DNA from: Osmia lignaria lignaria
Lineage: Eukaryota; Arthropoda; Insecta; Hymenoptera; Megachilidae
Direction of reading: 5' to 3'
Length of the DNA stretch: 64,000 nt
Assembly (NCBI RefSeq): GCF_051020975.1
Contig: NC_135042.1
Coordinates: 11,059,888 to 11,123,887, forward strand
A program made the position numbers and the translations under genes. How positions within the stretch are numbered: the first letter of the stretch is position 1; every line of letters starts with the position of its first letter. The notes beneath the pieces are model-generated. The model saw nothing but the letters and a program-made list of their open reading frames with translations, was not told the origin of the DNA and ran no database searches. Of this stretch, positions 25,409 to 38,247 are shown one piece after another.

Positions 25409-26019
25409 TATCACAGATACCAGAAACAGAATATTCAAATTAAACAAAAATTATTCCCTCTTTTACTTAAAAAAAAGGAATAAATAAAGCAACAGAATTC
25501 CATAATAAATATATACTCACATAATCTCCTCTTGCATTCTTAAAAGAAACTAACATCATTATATATTAGTGATACTACACTTACAACAGTGATACTTGTA
25601 ATCAATGAACATTAATTGAGAAAAGAATCAGGGGAGTTCTGTACAATTCCTCTTCGTCATGGAAGAGTAAAATACCAAAATTGGTAAAATCGTTTAATTA
25701 AAGAAGACTATTGTGGAAGGATTAGTGCTATTACCAGGAGATGGACATTCATTCTGTGGAAAAGACTGTGACAGATTTTTCATTAAACTGAACGATTATA
25801 ATGTAAGCACACTAAAACATCTTTCAAACCATAAAGTTACACATGTATCTGTTATACTTAAGTTAGCCTTTTAAAAAATTTTAAAAAGTGGATGTTTGCT
25901 TTGAAGTGTTTCTTTTTTATAGAAGACTATTGTTTAGAAAAATGCATGCAGAAAATGTGTTTACCGAAGGGACGTCAGATATTAAACTTGATATGAAATA
26001 CCTTATAAGGAGCATGTGA

Positions 26020-26400
26020 TTGCATCCGTTTTCAATCCATGATATCCGACAAAATGATATCCCGACAATATCCTGTATTGATCCTGCTAAGTGCAAGTCC
26101 AAATCTCCGTTATCCGACCTAGGCGATATAATCCGTGAAACCTATTGAAGCACAAACGACGCAACGCTCTGCTCTTTTAACACCTCAATTGATAATCCAA
26201 ATCCATTATTCCGTATTGAACACGGCGTACAGTACATTGTCCGGTCAAAAGATCCAAGTCATCCGCTTAACATAATCCGTCGAATATATACATATATATA
26301 TATATACATATATACATATATATTTTTCCAGCCAATTTTATCCGTATCCAAACATCCATCATGAACACTAATTTATCCTGTCAGCATCCTAATCCCAATC
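26020..26400 (+). repeat. Strand-asymmetric cluster of ATCC/ATCCG words
   Basis: About twenty ATCC words, many as ATCCG, occur on the + strand with irregular spacing, far above what this AT-rich spacer should give. Smaller groups recur near 27480-27610. No fixed unit length is seen, so it is a motif cluster rather than a clean satellite. Confidence 0.5.
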
Positions 26401-29400
26401 ATGTTTTTTCCATTTATTTTTTATTTTATTTTCATCCCGGGAGATCCTCTACAACTAGGGAGCCAGTCCTTGTTAAGATGGAAGGATTCGTTTCATTGTT
26501 TTTTTTTATTTTCGACCCCGCTCCTCCTCTTGCACGCGAAGACCCGTAGTTAGGTTTACCGCACACGTATATGAAAACATACACACGCTCACGACAGATA
26601 ATGTGTAATAAGATTGAAATGATTTAAAGAAGAATAATTAAATATAACGAAGTTATGAGACGCACTATTTACAACGCGACAGTTTTCTCTGAATGACCAC
26701 TGTTCGTTGCGTTTGATCCTGAGAAACTCTAATATATCCAATCGCATCGCCTATACTAATTGCACGAATCAACGAGAAACGAGGATGATCTCTCAACGAG
26801 CATTCATTTCGTTGAACCACTAGGTGGTTTTCGTTCCTTTCTCGTGACTGGGGCCGATAGATGAGACGTCTGATACTTTCCGTAAACGAACTGAGTTGTT
26901 ATCTCAGTAACGATAAAAAAAATAAAAAAAAATAATTTTAACTTATAAACTGTTTTGACGTATACGAAAAATCAGAAGCAAATACTTTCATAAAGTAAAA
27001 CGTACAAAGTTGACATTCCATTACTAGTTCTTTTGTTCAGTGTACAGAACGTAAAAGAGAAAAAAAAAAAAGAAATACAAAAGTCACTGGGCGTGTTAAG
27101 GTTTCAATCGCGTGAATTGCAACAAATCCAAAACACTGAAATGATTAAGAAATCAGCGTAATCACGTGACATGTCGAAGCTGTTCATTCTGTGGCTTTTT
27201 TTTTCTTTAGTTCATCAAAAGCACTGCTTTATCACGATTAGATATTAATTTTGTTTTTTTAAAACAGAAAAATATGAATTGTTTTGAATCCTTGTAATGG
27301 ATTTGCCAACGTTTTCTGATGAAAATCCAGAGCTAATTGAGAATCCTTGAATGAAACGGATCGTTTCTTTCATCCAATTCCTTTCCTGAATTCCTGATCC
27401 TGAATTTCCTCTTGAAAGTATCCTTACTGTCTCATTATTTTTCATTCTCATTTACGTCTTAATCCTTTTATAATATATGCTCCATACATTAAATCCATCC
27501 AAAACGCATTCCATCTCATCCCACCGTCAAGTGAATGTGTATTATATCCATCCAAGAAGTAAGATCGTGTCGATTTCAGTTTTTCATTCATTGTGTTACA
27601 ATCCAATCCAATATACAAAAGAAGAAAAAATACATTAGTCCCTTACACAATATATGCATTAATATTATTATATATATATATAAAATTTATCACTGCAAAT
27701 GTAATCCTTGTGACTTACATTATTCAAATATGTATGATTACATGTTAAAAATTGAGCAAATACTATATAAAAAAAGAAACATTTTGTATCTGCTTTGTTT
27801 AAATTTAGAACCTTCCTTTATATCACTGAGTATGTATGAACAAAATAGAAATCACAGGATTAATTTGCAATAATAATATTCTCAAGAATACATGAAATCA
27901 TTGTTTTCCTTCAACAATTTTTAATGTATAACAGAGAATTGAAGAAAATGTGTTTCTGAATAAATTCTACAAATTCTAAGAAATTTGTGTGCACATTTTC
28001 TAAAGGAAAACATTCAATGAGAAATGTGTGGCAAAATATATAATTTCTTTTTAACTTATTTAAATGATAAAAACACATTTCTCAAAATAATTTTTATATA
28101 GCTATATATAAAATTTACTTCAATATGCACATTCTACAGATATTCAAATAACTGTAACATACCTGTTACTACATTGCTAATAATAATAATTTTAGTATGA
28201 GTTAAACATTCTTTGTCTGTTTAGATGTAATGTATAACACACAATTTTTCATCAAATCAAACAGGTGGCCCAATAATCATCGTTAAAGAACACTCAAATA
28301 TATAAGCTGTACTTTAAACTATTCAAGTGAACAATGTTGATACATAAATAAATAAATACTATGCCAGTATTTCTTTCTTTTTTTTTAAAATAAATTGGTT
28401 ATATGAATATTAATCTCTTAGTAAAAATAAACGTTTCACCTACATTTAACAAATACTATGCCACATATGTACCATCAATTGATGGCTATCGATGTATTAC
28501 ATTGTCCAGGTATTAAGTGTTATATTTTTTAACATATATAGTACTTTGTATTGTCATCACTATGTAGCCAAAATAAAAGTACTTAAATTTGTGTGGAAAC
28601 TTAAACGACGATGAGCCGTGTAAACAACCTTGAGGTATTTGTATGAACGAGAGAATTATTTGTGAGAATTAATAACTATTTGTAAAAGAAAAAAATAATT
28701 TTAATATGCCATAATGTTTATGATATTTTATGTACTTGATTATATGTATGAGTAAAATATATATTCTGACCAAACATCTAACTATGGGCTTTATATTCAT
28801 TATGGCATTGCCGTTTTCTTTTTATGTGTATATATATATGCGGAATAATTTTGAGCTGTTAACGATAAACAAAATGTTAGCTTCATGAATTTATATTGCA
28901 AGCATTTAGTATTAAAAGCCTTAAAGAATTTTGTATGTTAAATATGCTTTAAAATGTGCCGTTCTCGTCACTTCAAATGTGAATACACAAATCTAAAAAG
29001 ACAATAAAAAATAGTGTTTACATCAGACTAAGCATTGCTGTATAGTTACTAATTGTGGTAGTTCAATGAGAATGCTCACATTACAATCTCTTAAATGAGA
29101 ACATTCTCACTTCACATTAACAATATTAACAAACTATACAACAAAATGCTGTTTACCAATGCAAACATTAATCAAATCACAATTTATTAATTAATCACAA
29201 TTCATTAATTCATTAACCAAGTCATTTTAGATTCTCATTTGTAATACTTCAAAATTGTTACACACTTTAAATATGTATTTATAGTGTCAAAACAAATTGC
29301 AAAATATAAAGGAATGTAGTATTTAAACATAAAAATAATTCTAATCAATATATCTTTAACGATAATATGCAATTAATATGAGCACGATTCTTCTTGATTA

Positions 29401-29801
29401 ATACAAGAAAAAAGATAAAAATTTTATGCCAATGTTTACTGTTAAAAAATCAATCTATTGTTTCACGAAATATAATTCGAATGTAATTAACTTTAAAAAT
29501 ATATTTATATTGTACATTCTGATTAATTCATAGTGGACATCATTTGAAGATACTTAAATAGAAAATGAGAAAATATTTGAAAACTACTTCGTAAAATGAA
29601 CCGTGCTCTAACTATACATTAGATACAATACAATTGTTAAATTCAAGCAACATGGAAAGTAATAATTTTATAATTTGTACAAAATTGGTTTGGATTGGAA
29701 GGTGTCTTTAAGTGAAATTCAAATCAGTAATAATGAAACATGGTAAAGCAAATATTGATAAGCCTTTACTTATATTACCATGTGAAACATATACGTACAC
29801 A

Positions 29802-30866
29802 CTAGTCGTATGAACGAGATCTGGAACGAGATCTTGATCGCGAGTAATTACGTCGCAATGGTGAATAGGTAGGCGAACCACGACGTCGTGGACTATAGCT
29901 TCGTGAATGACTTCGACCTCTCTCTCTATCTTCGCTGCGTCCTCTATCGCCACTGCTGTGATCTTCTTTCACTCGAATATAGGCAACTTCTCCCTGCAAA
30001 GAACAATGGACATTATACCATATGAAAATGAAAAACATATAATACCCAGTATATTTTACCTCGTGAGACCTAAATCTTGAATCATCTAATTTCTTCACAG
30101 CATACTTCATATCTTCGTATCGTAAGAACTCAACAACTCCAGTGCCATCTTTATAAACATCAGCAAAGCATACATCACCAGCTTCGCGCATATGATCCTT
30201 TAAATCTTGCCAACTACCAGAAGGAGGTAAACCAGTAACAAGAACTCTATACTGAGATCTTCTTGCAGGTGGTCCACGTCCTCTAGAGTTACTCATTTCA
30301 CCACGGCCACCTCTTCCACTGTCACCTGCTCCACGCCCACCACGAAAATTATTACTGGGACCACCACCTCTTGGAAACTCAACTCGTAGTCTATAACCAT
30401 CATAATCATATCCGTCTCTTGCATGTACAGCATCTTCTGCATCTCTAAAAAAAATGTACTTATACTGTATTACTCAATAATAATTTTAATATAAATTAAA
30501 ATATTAACATCAATCTTTATGTAACTTGAGGTTTTAATTTAAATCTGCAAGTTACAACAATATGACATACAAAAGTGTTCATTCATGTTATAAAAAGAAA
30601 TACAATAAAAAAAAATGAATGCAATAGTCAATGGTACAAAGTACATCTGGAAAAAAAGAAAAATTTGTTATATTAAGTATAATTTAATAAATATACCTTG
30701 GATCGTCAAATTCGACAAAAGCGAATGGTGGTCCTCTCCGATTTTTTAAATCAACAAAGATAACTTTACCAAATTTATAGAAAAGATCTTGGATATCTTT
30801 TGTTCTTATATCAGGTGGTAAATTACCCACATAAATTCTACATTCGTTTCTACCACCGTGAGACAT
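29802..30866 (-). CDS. SRSF1: Serine/arginine-rich splicing factor 1 (SF2/ASF)
   Basis: Nuclear SR protein that binds exonic enhancers and recruits U1 and U2 snRNP. Exons in transcript order: 30866-30697, 30444-30060, 29993-29802; total 248 residues, as in the human protein. RRM1 shows RNP2 IYVGNL and RNP1 PFAFVEF. A Gly/Arg hinge follows, then the pseudo-RRM with its diagnostic SWQDLKDH, and a shortened RS tail (SRSRSRSRS, residues about 235-247). Start at 30866 (MSHGGRNECRIYVG) is chosen as the only ATG before RRM1. The 3' UTR appears long. Insect name SF2. Confidence 0.97.
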
Positions 30867-31687
30867 ATTCACAGTTCTTGTTTTAATTTACTGTATATAG
30901 GACACAACAAAAATATGTACCTTCAATTTCAATCGTCCAAAAATTTTACACTCACTTTATTGATGAAACAAACAAGATGGTGGTACCGGCCGAAGGGTAG
31001 CATAATCATGAAACGCGTAGAATATCAAGACTAAACAAATGTCGATGGCCCTATCTACCAATTATACATCATATTCTTACATTATTCTTTTTTTCATATT
31101 TAATATTTAACGTTTAAATAAGTAGAACTGAATAAATTAGGTTGTTAAGAAATGTAATACGAAATATACAAATAATTTTAAAAGCTCAAGGTATATTCTC
31201 ACGTGAGTATGTAATACGTATATAAATACATACCCAGTATTTTTACAGCTATTAATTTATGTAACAATTTTCTATTTATTTCTATTAAAATAGTTAATAT
31301 AATTTAATTTTCAATCCGCTAGAATTACATTTATAAAAAGTAATGTAACATATGGACAAATCTTATTTCTACTATTTTACTATGTAATCTTAATATCATT
31401 TATTTTATGTTTCAATTATGTTCAACAGTGAATTTGTTATTGTTCAACACAAATTGATTATAAGGTTAAATAAATACTTCTGATATTGAAATTGAATATA
31501 ATTGAACTTTTAACCATTTCAGAATTCTTAGTGTAGTTTTTCTTTAAAATACTGTTCAATACTGTGTATATTTGTAGAGTAGTTAATTTACTATTAACCT
31601 GTGTGATTATTACAAACATTGAAAATACTCAGTTAAATTATATTTTTATATAACATTTATCTTAATGTGCAATTACTAACTAAGATT
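30867..31687. promoter_or_regulatory. Head-to-head promoter region of SRSF1 and LSM8
   Basis: 821 bases separate the two start codons. Near 30974 is AAGATGGTGG, which resembles the YY1/Pleiohomeotic core often found at transcription start sites of housekeeping genes, next to a GC-richer stretch. Shared control is an inference. Confidence 0.4.
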
Positions 31688-32479
31688 ATGGCGTCAGGTT
31701 TAGAGAGTTACGTGAATCGTATCCTTTTGTTAACCTTATTTTAATGAATTTTTAATAGTTGCCTGTTTATCCTTAATAATTCATAGATACAGTTTCTATT
31801 ATCACTTCTGATGGCAGAAATTTTATTGTAAGTGTATTATTTTAAATTGAATTAACATTGAATTGTAATTATTATATCAATTATCTGTATATTTTTTTAG
31901 GGTACATTAAAAGGTTTCGACCAGACCATTAATATAATATTGGACGAATCACATGAACGTGTTTATAGTACAACACAAGGTGTAGAACAAGTTGTATTAG
32001 GTTTACACATCATCAGAGGTGATAATGTGTAAGTAATTAAATTAGTTACTTTGGTGAACAAAATTATCATTTTTTATAACAATTGTCTATCAACATTCAA
32101 TTATTACATCACATAGTGATTACAATTATACGTAATACTGAATAAGTATATTAAAATGTAAAAGATAACATGTCTTTTTCGTTTTCATAGTTTCAGAAAT
32201 TACATAAGTAGCATATAAAAAAATATGTTATATTCCTTCTTTTAGTCTTAAAAATATTTATACTTTTTCTTCAATTCCATTGAATATAAATTATGAAAAA
32301 ATCAAATCATTATTGTTGAACATTGATGAAAGTTTCCAAGAACTGGTTGAGAAACAGTTGTGTTAGTATCTCCTTTTCTTATTTTTAGGGCAATTGTAGG
32401 AGAATTGGATGATGAGATGGATGCACGTTTGGATCTATCAGCCATTAGAGCTGATCCTCTAAGTTCTATTGTACATTAA
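31688..32479 (+). CDS. LSM8: U6 snRNA-associated Sm-like protein LSm8
   Basis: The LSm2-8 ring member that sets the nuclear ring apart from the cytoplasmic LSm1-7 ring; it binds the U6 3' end and supports tri-snRNP assembly. Exons 31688-31718, 31787-31827, 31901-32028, 32389-32479 give 96 residues, the same length as the human protein. Sm1 is seen in ITSDGRNFIGTLKGFDQ and Sm2 in LGLHIIRGDNVAIVGELD. It ends ADPLSSIVH. Nothing unusual. Confidence 0.97.
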
Positions 32480-32516
32480 TGAAAAATGATTGAAATTATA
32501 ATTATTATTGCTTGAC

Positions 32517-32567
<51 letters not shown>

Positions 32568-32568
32568 T
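32517..32568 (+). repeat. (AAT)n microsatellite
   Basis: About 17 near-perfect AAT units just downstream of the LSM8 stop codon. Confidence 0.95.
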
Positions 32569-32817
32569 TGTAACAATGAGTTACAGTTGAATCAAAGTAC
32601 AACTTCTTATAAAGCTTAATTATTATACAAATTTGTCATTATTATATTATCCATATTTAAAAGATTTGTGTTTTAAAAAGTGCATTAAGGAAATAGAGCA
32701 TTATTTACATTAAACAATACAAAATCATCTTAGCGATAGAATTGTACAAAAAGTTTTTACTATATAATAGTAAACTTTACTTCTCACGAATGTAGTTTTA
32801 TTTTTTAGCATTATAAG

Positions 32818-32843
<26 letters not shown>
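32818..32843 (+). repeat. Short (AAT)n microsatellite
   Basis: About eight AAT units, followed by a poly-A run. Confidence 0.85.
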
Positions 32844-32850
<7 letters not shown>

Positions 32851-33978
32851 TATTTATAGATTAACAGTGGATAATGACTAAACAATCTTTAAATGTATAC
32901 TCCATTTCTAATATTATCTTTCAAAGAGAAAGTACTTTTAATCTGCATTTTAACAGGTAAGTGTGTATTTAGCATCAGCATGGAACCATGTGTTTATACC
33001 ACAGAATTTACAAATGATATTTACTAGATAAAATTTTGTCTAGTAATATAAAACCTAAATTTCACAACAATTTAAATAATTACAATTGCAATTTTTGCAA
33101 ATTTTCTAAATGAAAGATTTTATACATATACCCTCCCCATCTATATTTTTCAAATTCTAATGTAAGTAAAAAAGTATTTTCATGTACAGTTACTTTCAAA
33201 ATTCTTATAAATACATTAACTTTACAAAATATTGCATTTTCATATTAAGTTGTGTACTGTTATATCATTGGTGTTTTAGTTTTCATTAGTAGGCCTTAAG
33301 CCATTTAATAGTTGAACGTTTTATAATTATTTCAACATAATTCAATAAAATCTATACATCTGTTCTAAAAGCCAAAACTACCGCGTACACATGAATCATA
33401 TACATATATATTTGTGTCACGTATTTATACATGGAAGACATAAAAAAAGATATAAATCAATCAATATAATTAAATGATTTTCATTTATCGTATATATCTT
33501 ATGTATTAAATGTCTTTTCGAATGAATTTAAAGGTATTCAATATATACAGATACGTGTTTTCTCACAGAAAATTTCATTTTGCAATTACCTATAGAATAA
33601 TAAATGTATTTTGTATATACTTTTCATGTAGAATATGCTTTATATTTTTTAAATAAAATATAGAACGTCACGTGTTTATGAGCATTATTCACACCATTCA
33701 TTTGGTATGTATTGTTTTATAAGAAATGCTTGAAAACGTGTGTGTGTATCCATGTACAATTTTTTAGTATTTGTTTAATACCTTAAAATTCTAATTAACT
33801 ATTTAATCACTAGCGAGCATTTGACACCATGTACAATTGACACGATCAAAAATCAATGAATCTGGACCGCAGAAATGAATGCATTATATCAATGCATGCT
33901 GTACAAATTTAAATTAGAATGAGAATTATCACCAGGTACTTCCGCTTAACGTACCTACTCAAAAATTGCTTATTTCAA

Positions 33979-36900
33979 TTAATTATTAGTCACAATATTG
34001 GTCCTATTACGATTTCGTCGTCTAATTTTACCACCACGTCTATTCTGATTAGTTCCACTCCACTCAGGACCATCCATACCAAAGTTTGGATTTGGACCGT
34101 TCGGACTGAATCCCATCATGTTAGAATCTGGAGGTACCGGGCCAGGACCAGGGCCAAAGTTATTAAAATTACCACTCGGATAAGTTGGTGCACCATCGTA
34201 CGAAGGATTAACATCCGGTCCAAAGCCTACACCAGGTGCTGGACCCAAAAGTCCAGCACCATTATTACGTTGGACGTTAAAACGTGGATCAAAATTCATT
34301 TGACCCTGAGGTACAACTGGCCCGTTAATAGCCATTCCTGGAGGCATGTTAGACATTCCTGCCATACTCATCGGTGGCATATTTTGAGGACCCATAGGTG
34401 CATTCATCATAGGACCCATCGGACCCATATTTCCAAGCATTGGATTAGGACCCATATGGATTATACTCTGCCCACCTTGCATACTTTGCGAGCCAGGCAT
34501 ACCCTGAGGTACAGACATCCCACCAGGACCCATCCCCATGTTTGACATTTCCAACGGTGATTGCTGCTGGACATTTTTCATTATGGAAGCATTGATATTC
34601 TGAGGAGCTAAATTGGAAGCCTCGAGAGCTTTTCGTCGCGGGTCAGATCGAACTTGGGGCGGTGACTTCGGAGTGTCTGGTTTAACCGGAGGCGGAGACA
34701 TCGGGGAATCGGCTAATTCAATTTTACCTATTCTAAAGATTTTTCTCAAACGTGGATCATATTTCACTTGAGCATCATTTTTCGTCAGTTTAAGACCCGT
34801 GTAATCGGGCCTTGGTATGTCGACAACGTATACCTTGTACGTCATAGGAGGGTGCGAAGATATACTCGCATCTATTTCTGTGCAAGGTACATGAGATGGT
34901 GCAGGTTTAAATGGTAAACTTAACATTTGTCGCAAATCAACGTCTGATTTTGTCGATGCATCTGTAAATCCTGCACCGACAACTCGTAGATCCGTATCTC
35001 CGAAGCTTGTCTGAAATTGTTGCCTGAAATCCATATCTTTTCTTCGGAGATCTTGATCAGTTTTAGTTCGAAGATCAGTGTCCATATTTGTATCACTTGC
35101 GGTAATACCAGAACTGTATATACTTGTTTCTAATCTGAGATGCTTAGATTCCTTTTTACTTTCTATCCGACTAGGACTGTTTGATTTCTGTTCATCCCTG
35201 CGTTGTCTGGGATCTCTGGACATGCGAGGATCTCTGGATATAGACGTGGAACTTGGCCCAGGGGAAGAATGCGGACTCGATGTTTCATTTTCAATTTTCG
35301 ACAGCTGATTCGAAGCATTAAACGTAGCAGGAATACACATTTTATCATGAGTATTGGACTCGTCCGATGATATTCTATCAGGAGAGGTAGATTTCATTTT
35401 TGAAGGATAATCCTTCGCATTAAAGGCTTGTTGACTGCCTTTACCGCTTGTTGAACTATGCGCTTTAAGCGAAGATAATAATTTTGACACCTCAGCACTG
35501 ATGTCAATTTTACTTAAATCTCCAAGTTTGTCCACGATAGCAGCTGGCTGAGGTATAGTAGGCGCAGACGTCGTAGACCGACATTCTTCTTTAATCACAG
35601 TGTTCTGTGTTTTTTCTGCACATTCATTTTCTTCTTTTGGATTATCTTTATTAGAAAGTACTATCGTTAAATTTCCACCTTCGTCGTCGTCATCGTCGTC
35701 CTCGTCGTCTGAATACCAGTCTTCTAGAATTTGATCTGTATTACTTGTAGAGCATTCATTTTCTATATTTTTAAAGCTGTCTTGAGCTGCTCTCTGTTGC
35801 TGTTGAATACGCATAAATAATTCTTGAGCCTTTTTTGGTAAGTGAGCCGGTACTTCCTGTTCTTCTGTACGAGATAAAAGGCTATCTTGATTGTTAACTT
35901 CGTCATTAATTGTATTTGTTTCTGTAATTTAAACAGTTTCATTTTAAAATCTTAAAATGGTAAGGGGTCCAGCCCCTCCCATAATATAAGTATAAATTAC
36001 TTAAATTATTATAATAGAGAAAAGTAACTCTACCTTCTTGATCTGTGCCCTTATCTTTCGATTTATCCTCTTCTTCGGTTGGCATTTCTATAACAAGATC
36101 CGTTTCTTCATCTTGATCACTTTCTTCATCAAATTTCGATTTAGTAAGATTTGCTACCTCGTCAGCTATACTAACAACAGGTGGTGGTTTCTTCGAAGCT
36201 TTTAACAGCTGCCTTAAATCTACATCCTTCGAATTTTCAAGTATCGAAGTACCTTTCTTTTTTGCCTAAGAGTTACAACAACAAAAATAAAATATATAAT
36301 ACTATAATTTTTAATGAGCTGAAAAATATAATTGCCATTATACCTGTTCCAAAATTTCATCCTCCTCTACGTCTTTTGTAAAGTCTTCTCTATCTCGTAC
36401 TTTGTTTATAGTTTTATTTGATTCAGAATTACTATTTTCAGTATAGAAATCCATGCTTGGCATGGATTGCGATATCACTGATTTTTGCTGTAACTGCTGT
36501 TGAGTTGCTAAACCCAATGCAGCATTAGGAAGCTGTAAACCAAACTCATTGGCTGATTGCAATAACATGATTTGTTCATATGGAACTCTATCCTCGTCGG
36601 AACCCCATCGAGTCTTTTTGCCAGATGGTTTTCTTTCTCTAATATTTTTATGTTGAGACGTTTGCTCGTCTGTATATAAAAATGTTGTATTTATTACACT
36701 AACATATATTTGTGATTTCAAATCTTTCTAAAAAATACACATAATCATATTGTTACCTTTTTCTTCTTTTTCATTATTCTTTTCTGTGGTACTGGTGGTG
36801 GTGGTGGTGGTAATTGTGGTGGTAATGGTAGTAGTCGGTGGTGCAGGTACATTTAAGTCAAAAAGACTTGGAATCTTTTGATTCGTTACTTCCTGACCCT

Positions 36901-38247
36901 GTGCTAATGTTCTTGCTGTTTTATTTATCATTAACATTGCTCCTTCCCTACTTAAACGTGGAAAATCTCCAAGAATTTCCTTTGGTGCTGTTTCTAAATG
37001 TTTTAATAAAATTCCTTTCACCTAAAACGGACAGTGGATTTTGTGACCATTAATTAAAGTTTTAGCAAACTTCAAACTTTATAAACATTATAATAACCTG
37101 TTCGTTTAAAGGTTGATGGGAAAATTTACAATTTTCTCCTTGATTACATTTCAATCCTGTATGAAAAAATTTACATGGAAAATCATGATGCATGTAAAGA
37201 CATTTGTCTCTTTTTGCACAGCAATCCATTAAATAAAATTTGCATAGTTCCATTTTCCTAGGGGGTAAAGCATTATGCGAAAAAGGGCAATCATCCCCTC
37301 TATGACATTTTCCTTGCATGTAATAAACACAAATAGCGTCCGGATCTTGATTGTGATCATTGTTCTGATTCCGTCGTCCATTTCTATCGTTTCGCATTTG
37401 ACCTCGAGTTTTATTTTTACCTCCACGTTCATTTTTACCACCTCTGCGTCCTATTACCATAAAATTATTGTTTTTGGATATTATATATTAAGAGTAAAAG
37501 TATATTAGTTAATATTTTATCATGTACCTCCTCCACCTCCACCTCCTCTTGTATTGCTACGCTTGTTATCATTATCCCTATGTCGATTTACACTAGGTCT
37601 CTCATCATAATCTGAATTGCTATCAAAATTTTCATGTTCATTTGTATGTCTTGGAGAACTATTCTCTTGAGAATCTTTTCTAACAGGTGAAGCACCTCTA
37701 ACAAATAACATTTCATCTTCATCTTCGTTAATATTTTCATCATCGCTTACTTTTCGTCTCTGTAAATCAAATATATTAAGTAAATCTATTATATACATCA
37801 TATTATAATCAGGTATATTTAATAAATTAGAAATTTTTTAACCTTCTGATCCTTATTACGATCTTCTTCCCTTTCATCACGTATTCTTTTCCTACTCTTA
37901 CTTCTGGTATTTTTACTTTTAGACTTTGAGTCTTGGCTTCTACTACTATCTTCTTCTAAGGCTGCTCTAATTGCTTTCTCAACATCCCCAGCCCAATCCT
38001 CAGTTGGGCTTTTGTATTTCAAAAACCTATCATGCTTACTACTTCCTTGAACACTTGATTTCTTATTTTTACTAAACTTTGAATCAAAAGTTTTATTTTT
38101 TGATGTATCTGTTTTTGATGAATTTTTAGTCGCATCATCATTTAGTGGTGGTGGTGGTGGTGGTAGCGGTGGTGGTGGTGTAGGCTCATCATCTTCATCA
38201 GATGGAATTTCTCCATCCTCTAGATCATCATCATTGGTGCTACGCAT
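33979..38247 (-). CDS. CCCH zinc-finger protein of the ZC3H4 / Suppressor of sable type
   Basis: Nuclear RNA-binding protein. ZC3H4 with WDR82 restricts unproductive transcription in mammals; fly Su(sable) acts likewise. Exons in transcript order: 38247-37843, 37759-37528, 37450-37098, 37021-36757, 36669-36344, 36265-36034, 35921-33979; 1,251 residues. An acidic, proline-rich N-terminus (DLEDGEIPSDEDDE) and Lys/Arg/Ser-rich part precede three CCCH fingers: CVYYMQGKCHRGDDCPFSH, CKFYLMDCCAKRDKCLYMH and CKFFHTGLKCNQGENCKFSH. After them come a Thr run, a KKTRWGSDEDR motif, several DxDLR motifs, acidic stretches and a Met/Gly/Pro-rich tail. Exon 6 contains DVDLRQLLK and the last exon DVDLRQMLS. 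The gene converges on LSM8. Whether it is the ZC3H4 or ZC3H6 side of the family needs a tree. Confidence 0.9.

Larger units (their letters stand above)
24884..29801. other. Gene-poor spacer; right part probably SRSF1 3' UTR
   Basis: AT-rich, with no long ORF of coding character. The right part, down to an unknown point, is likely the long 3' UTR of the minus-strand SRSF1 gene. A small possible spliced minus-strand ORF lies at 25245-25408, and a cluster of ATCC words lies at about 26020-26400. TA runs occur near 26290 and 27670. Confidence 0.4.
32480..33978. other. Convergent 3' UTR region of LSM8 and the ZC3H4-like gene
   Basis: AT-rich 1.5-kb stretch between two stop codons facing each other, with two AAT microsatellites and no coding signal. 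Confidence 0.6.

Noticed and set aside
25700..25890. + strand open stretch of about 58 codons with a GTAAGC inside
   Set aside because: No start codon, no convincing acceptor and no recognisable domain.
27535..27873. + strand frame of 112 codons
   Set aside because: Rich in Ile, Tyr, Asn and Lys as expected from AT-rich spacer; no family likeness.
33919..34545. Long + strand open frame of 208 codons
   Set aside because: It is antisense to the last exon of the ZC3H4-like gene, is rich in His, Arg and Thr from the reversed low-complexity region, and has no family likeness.
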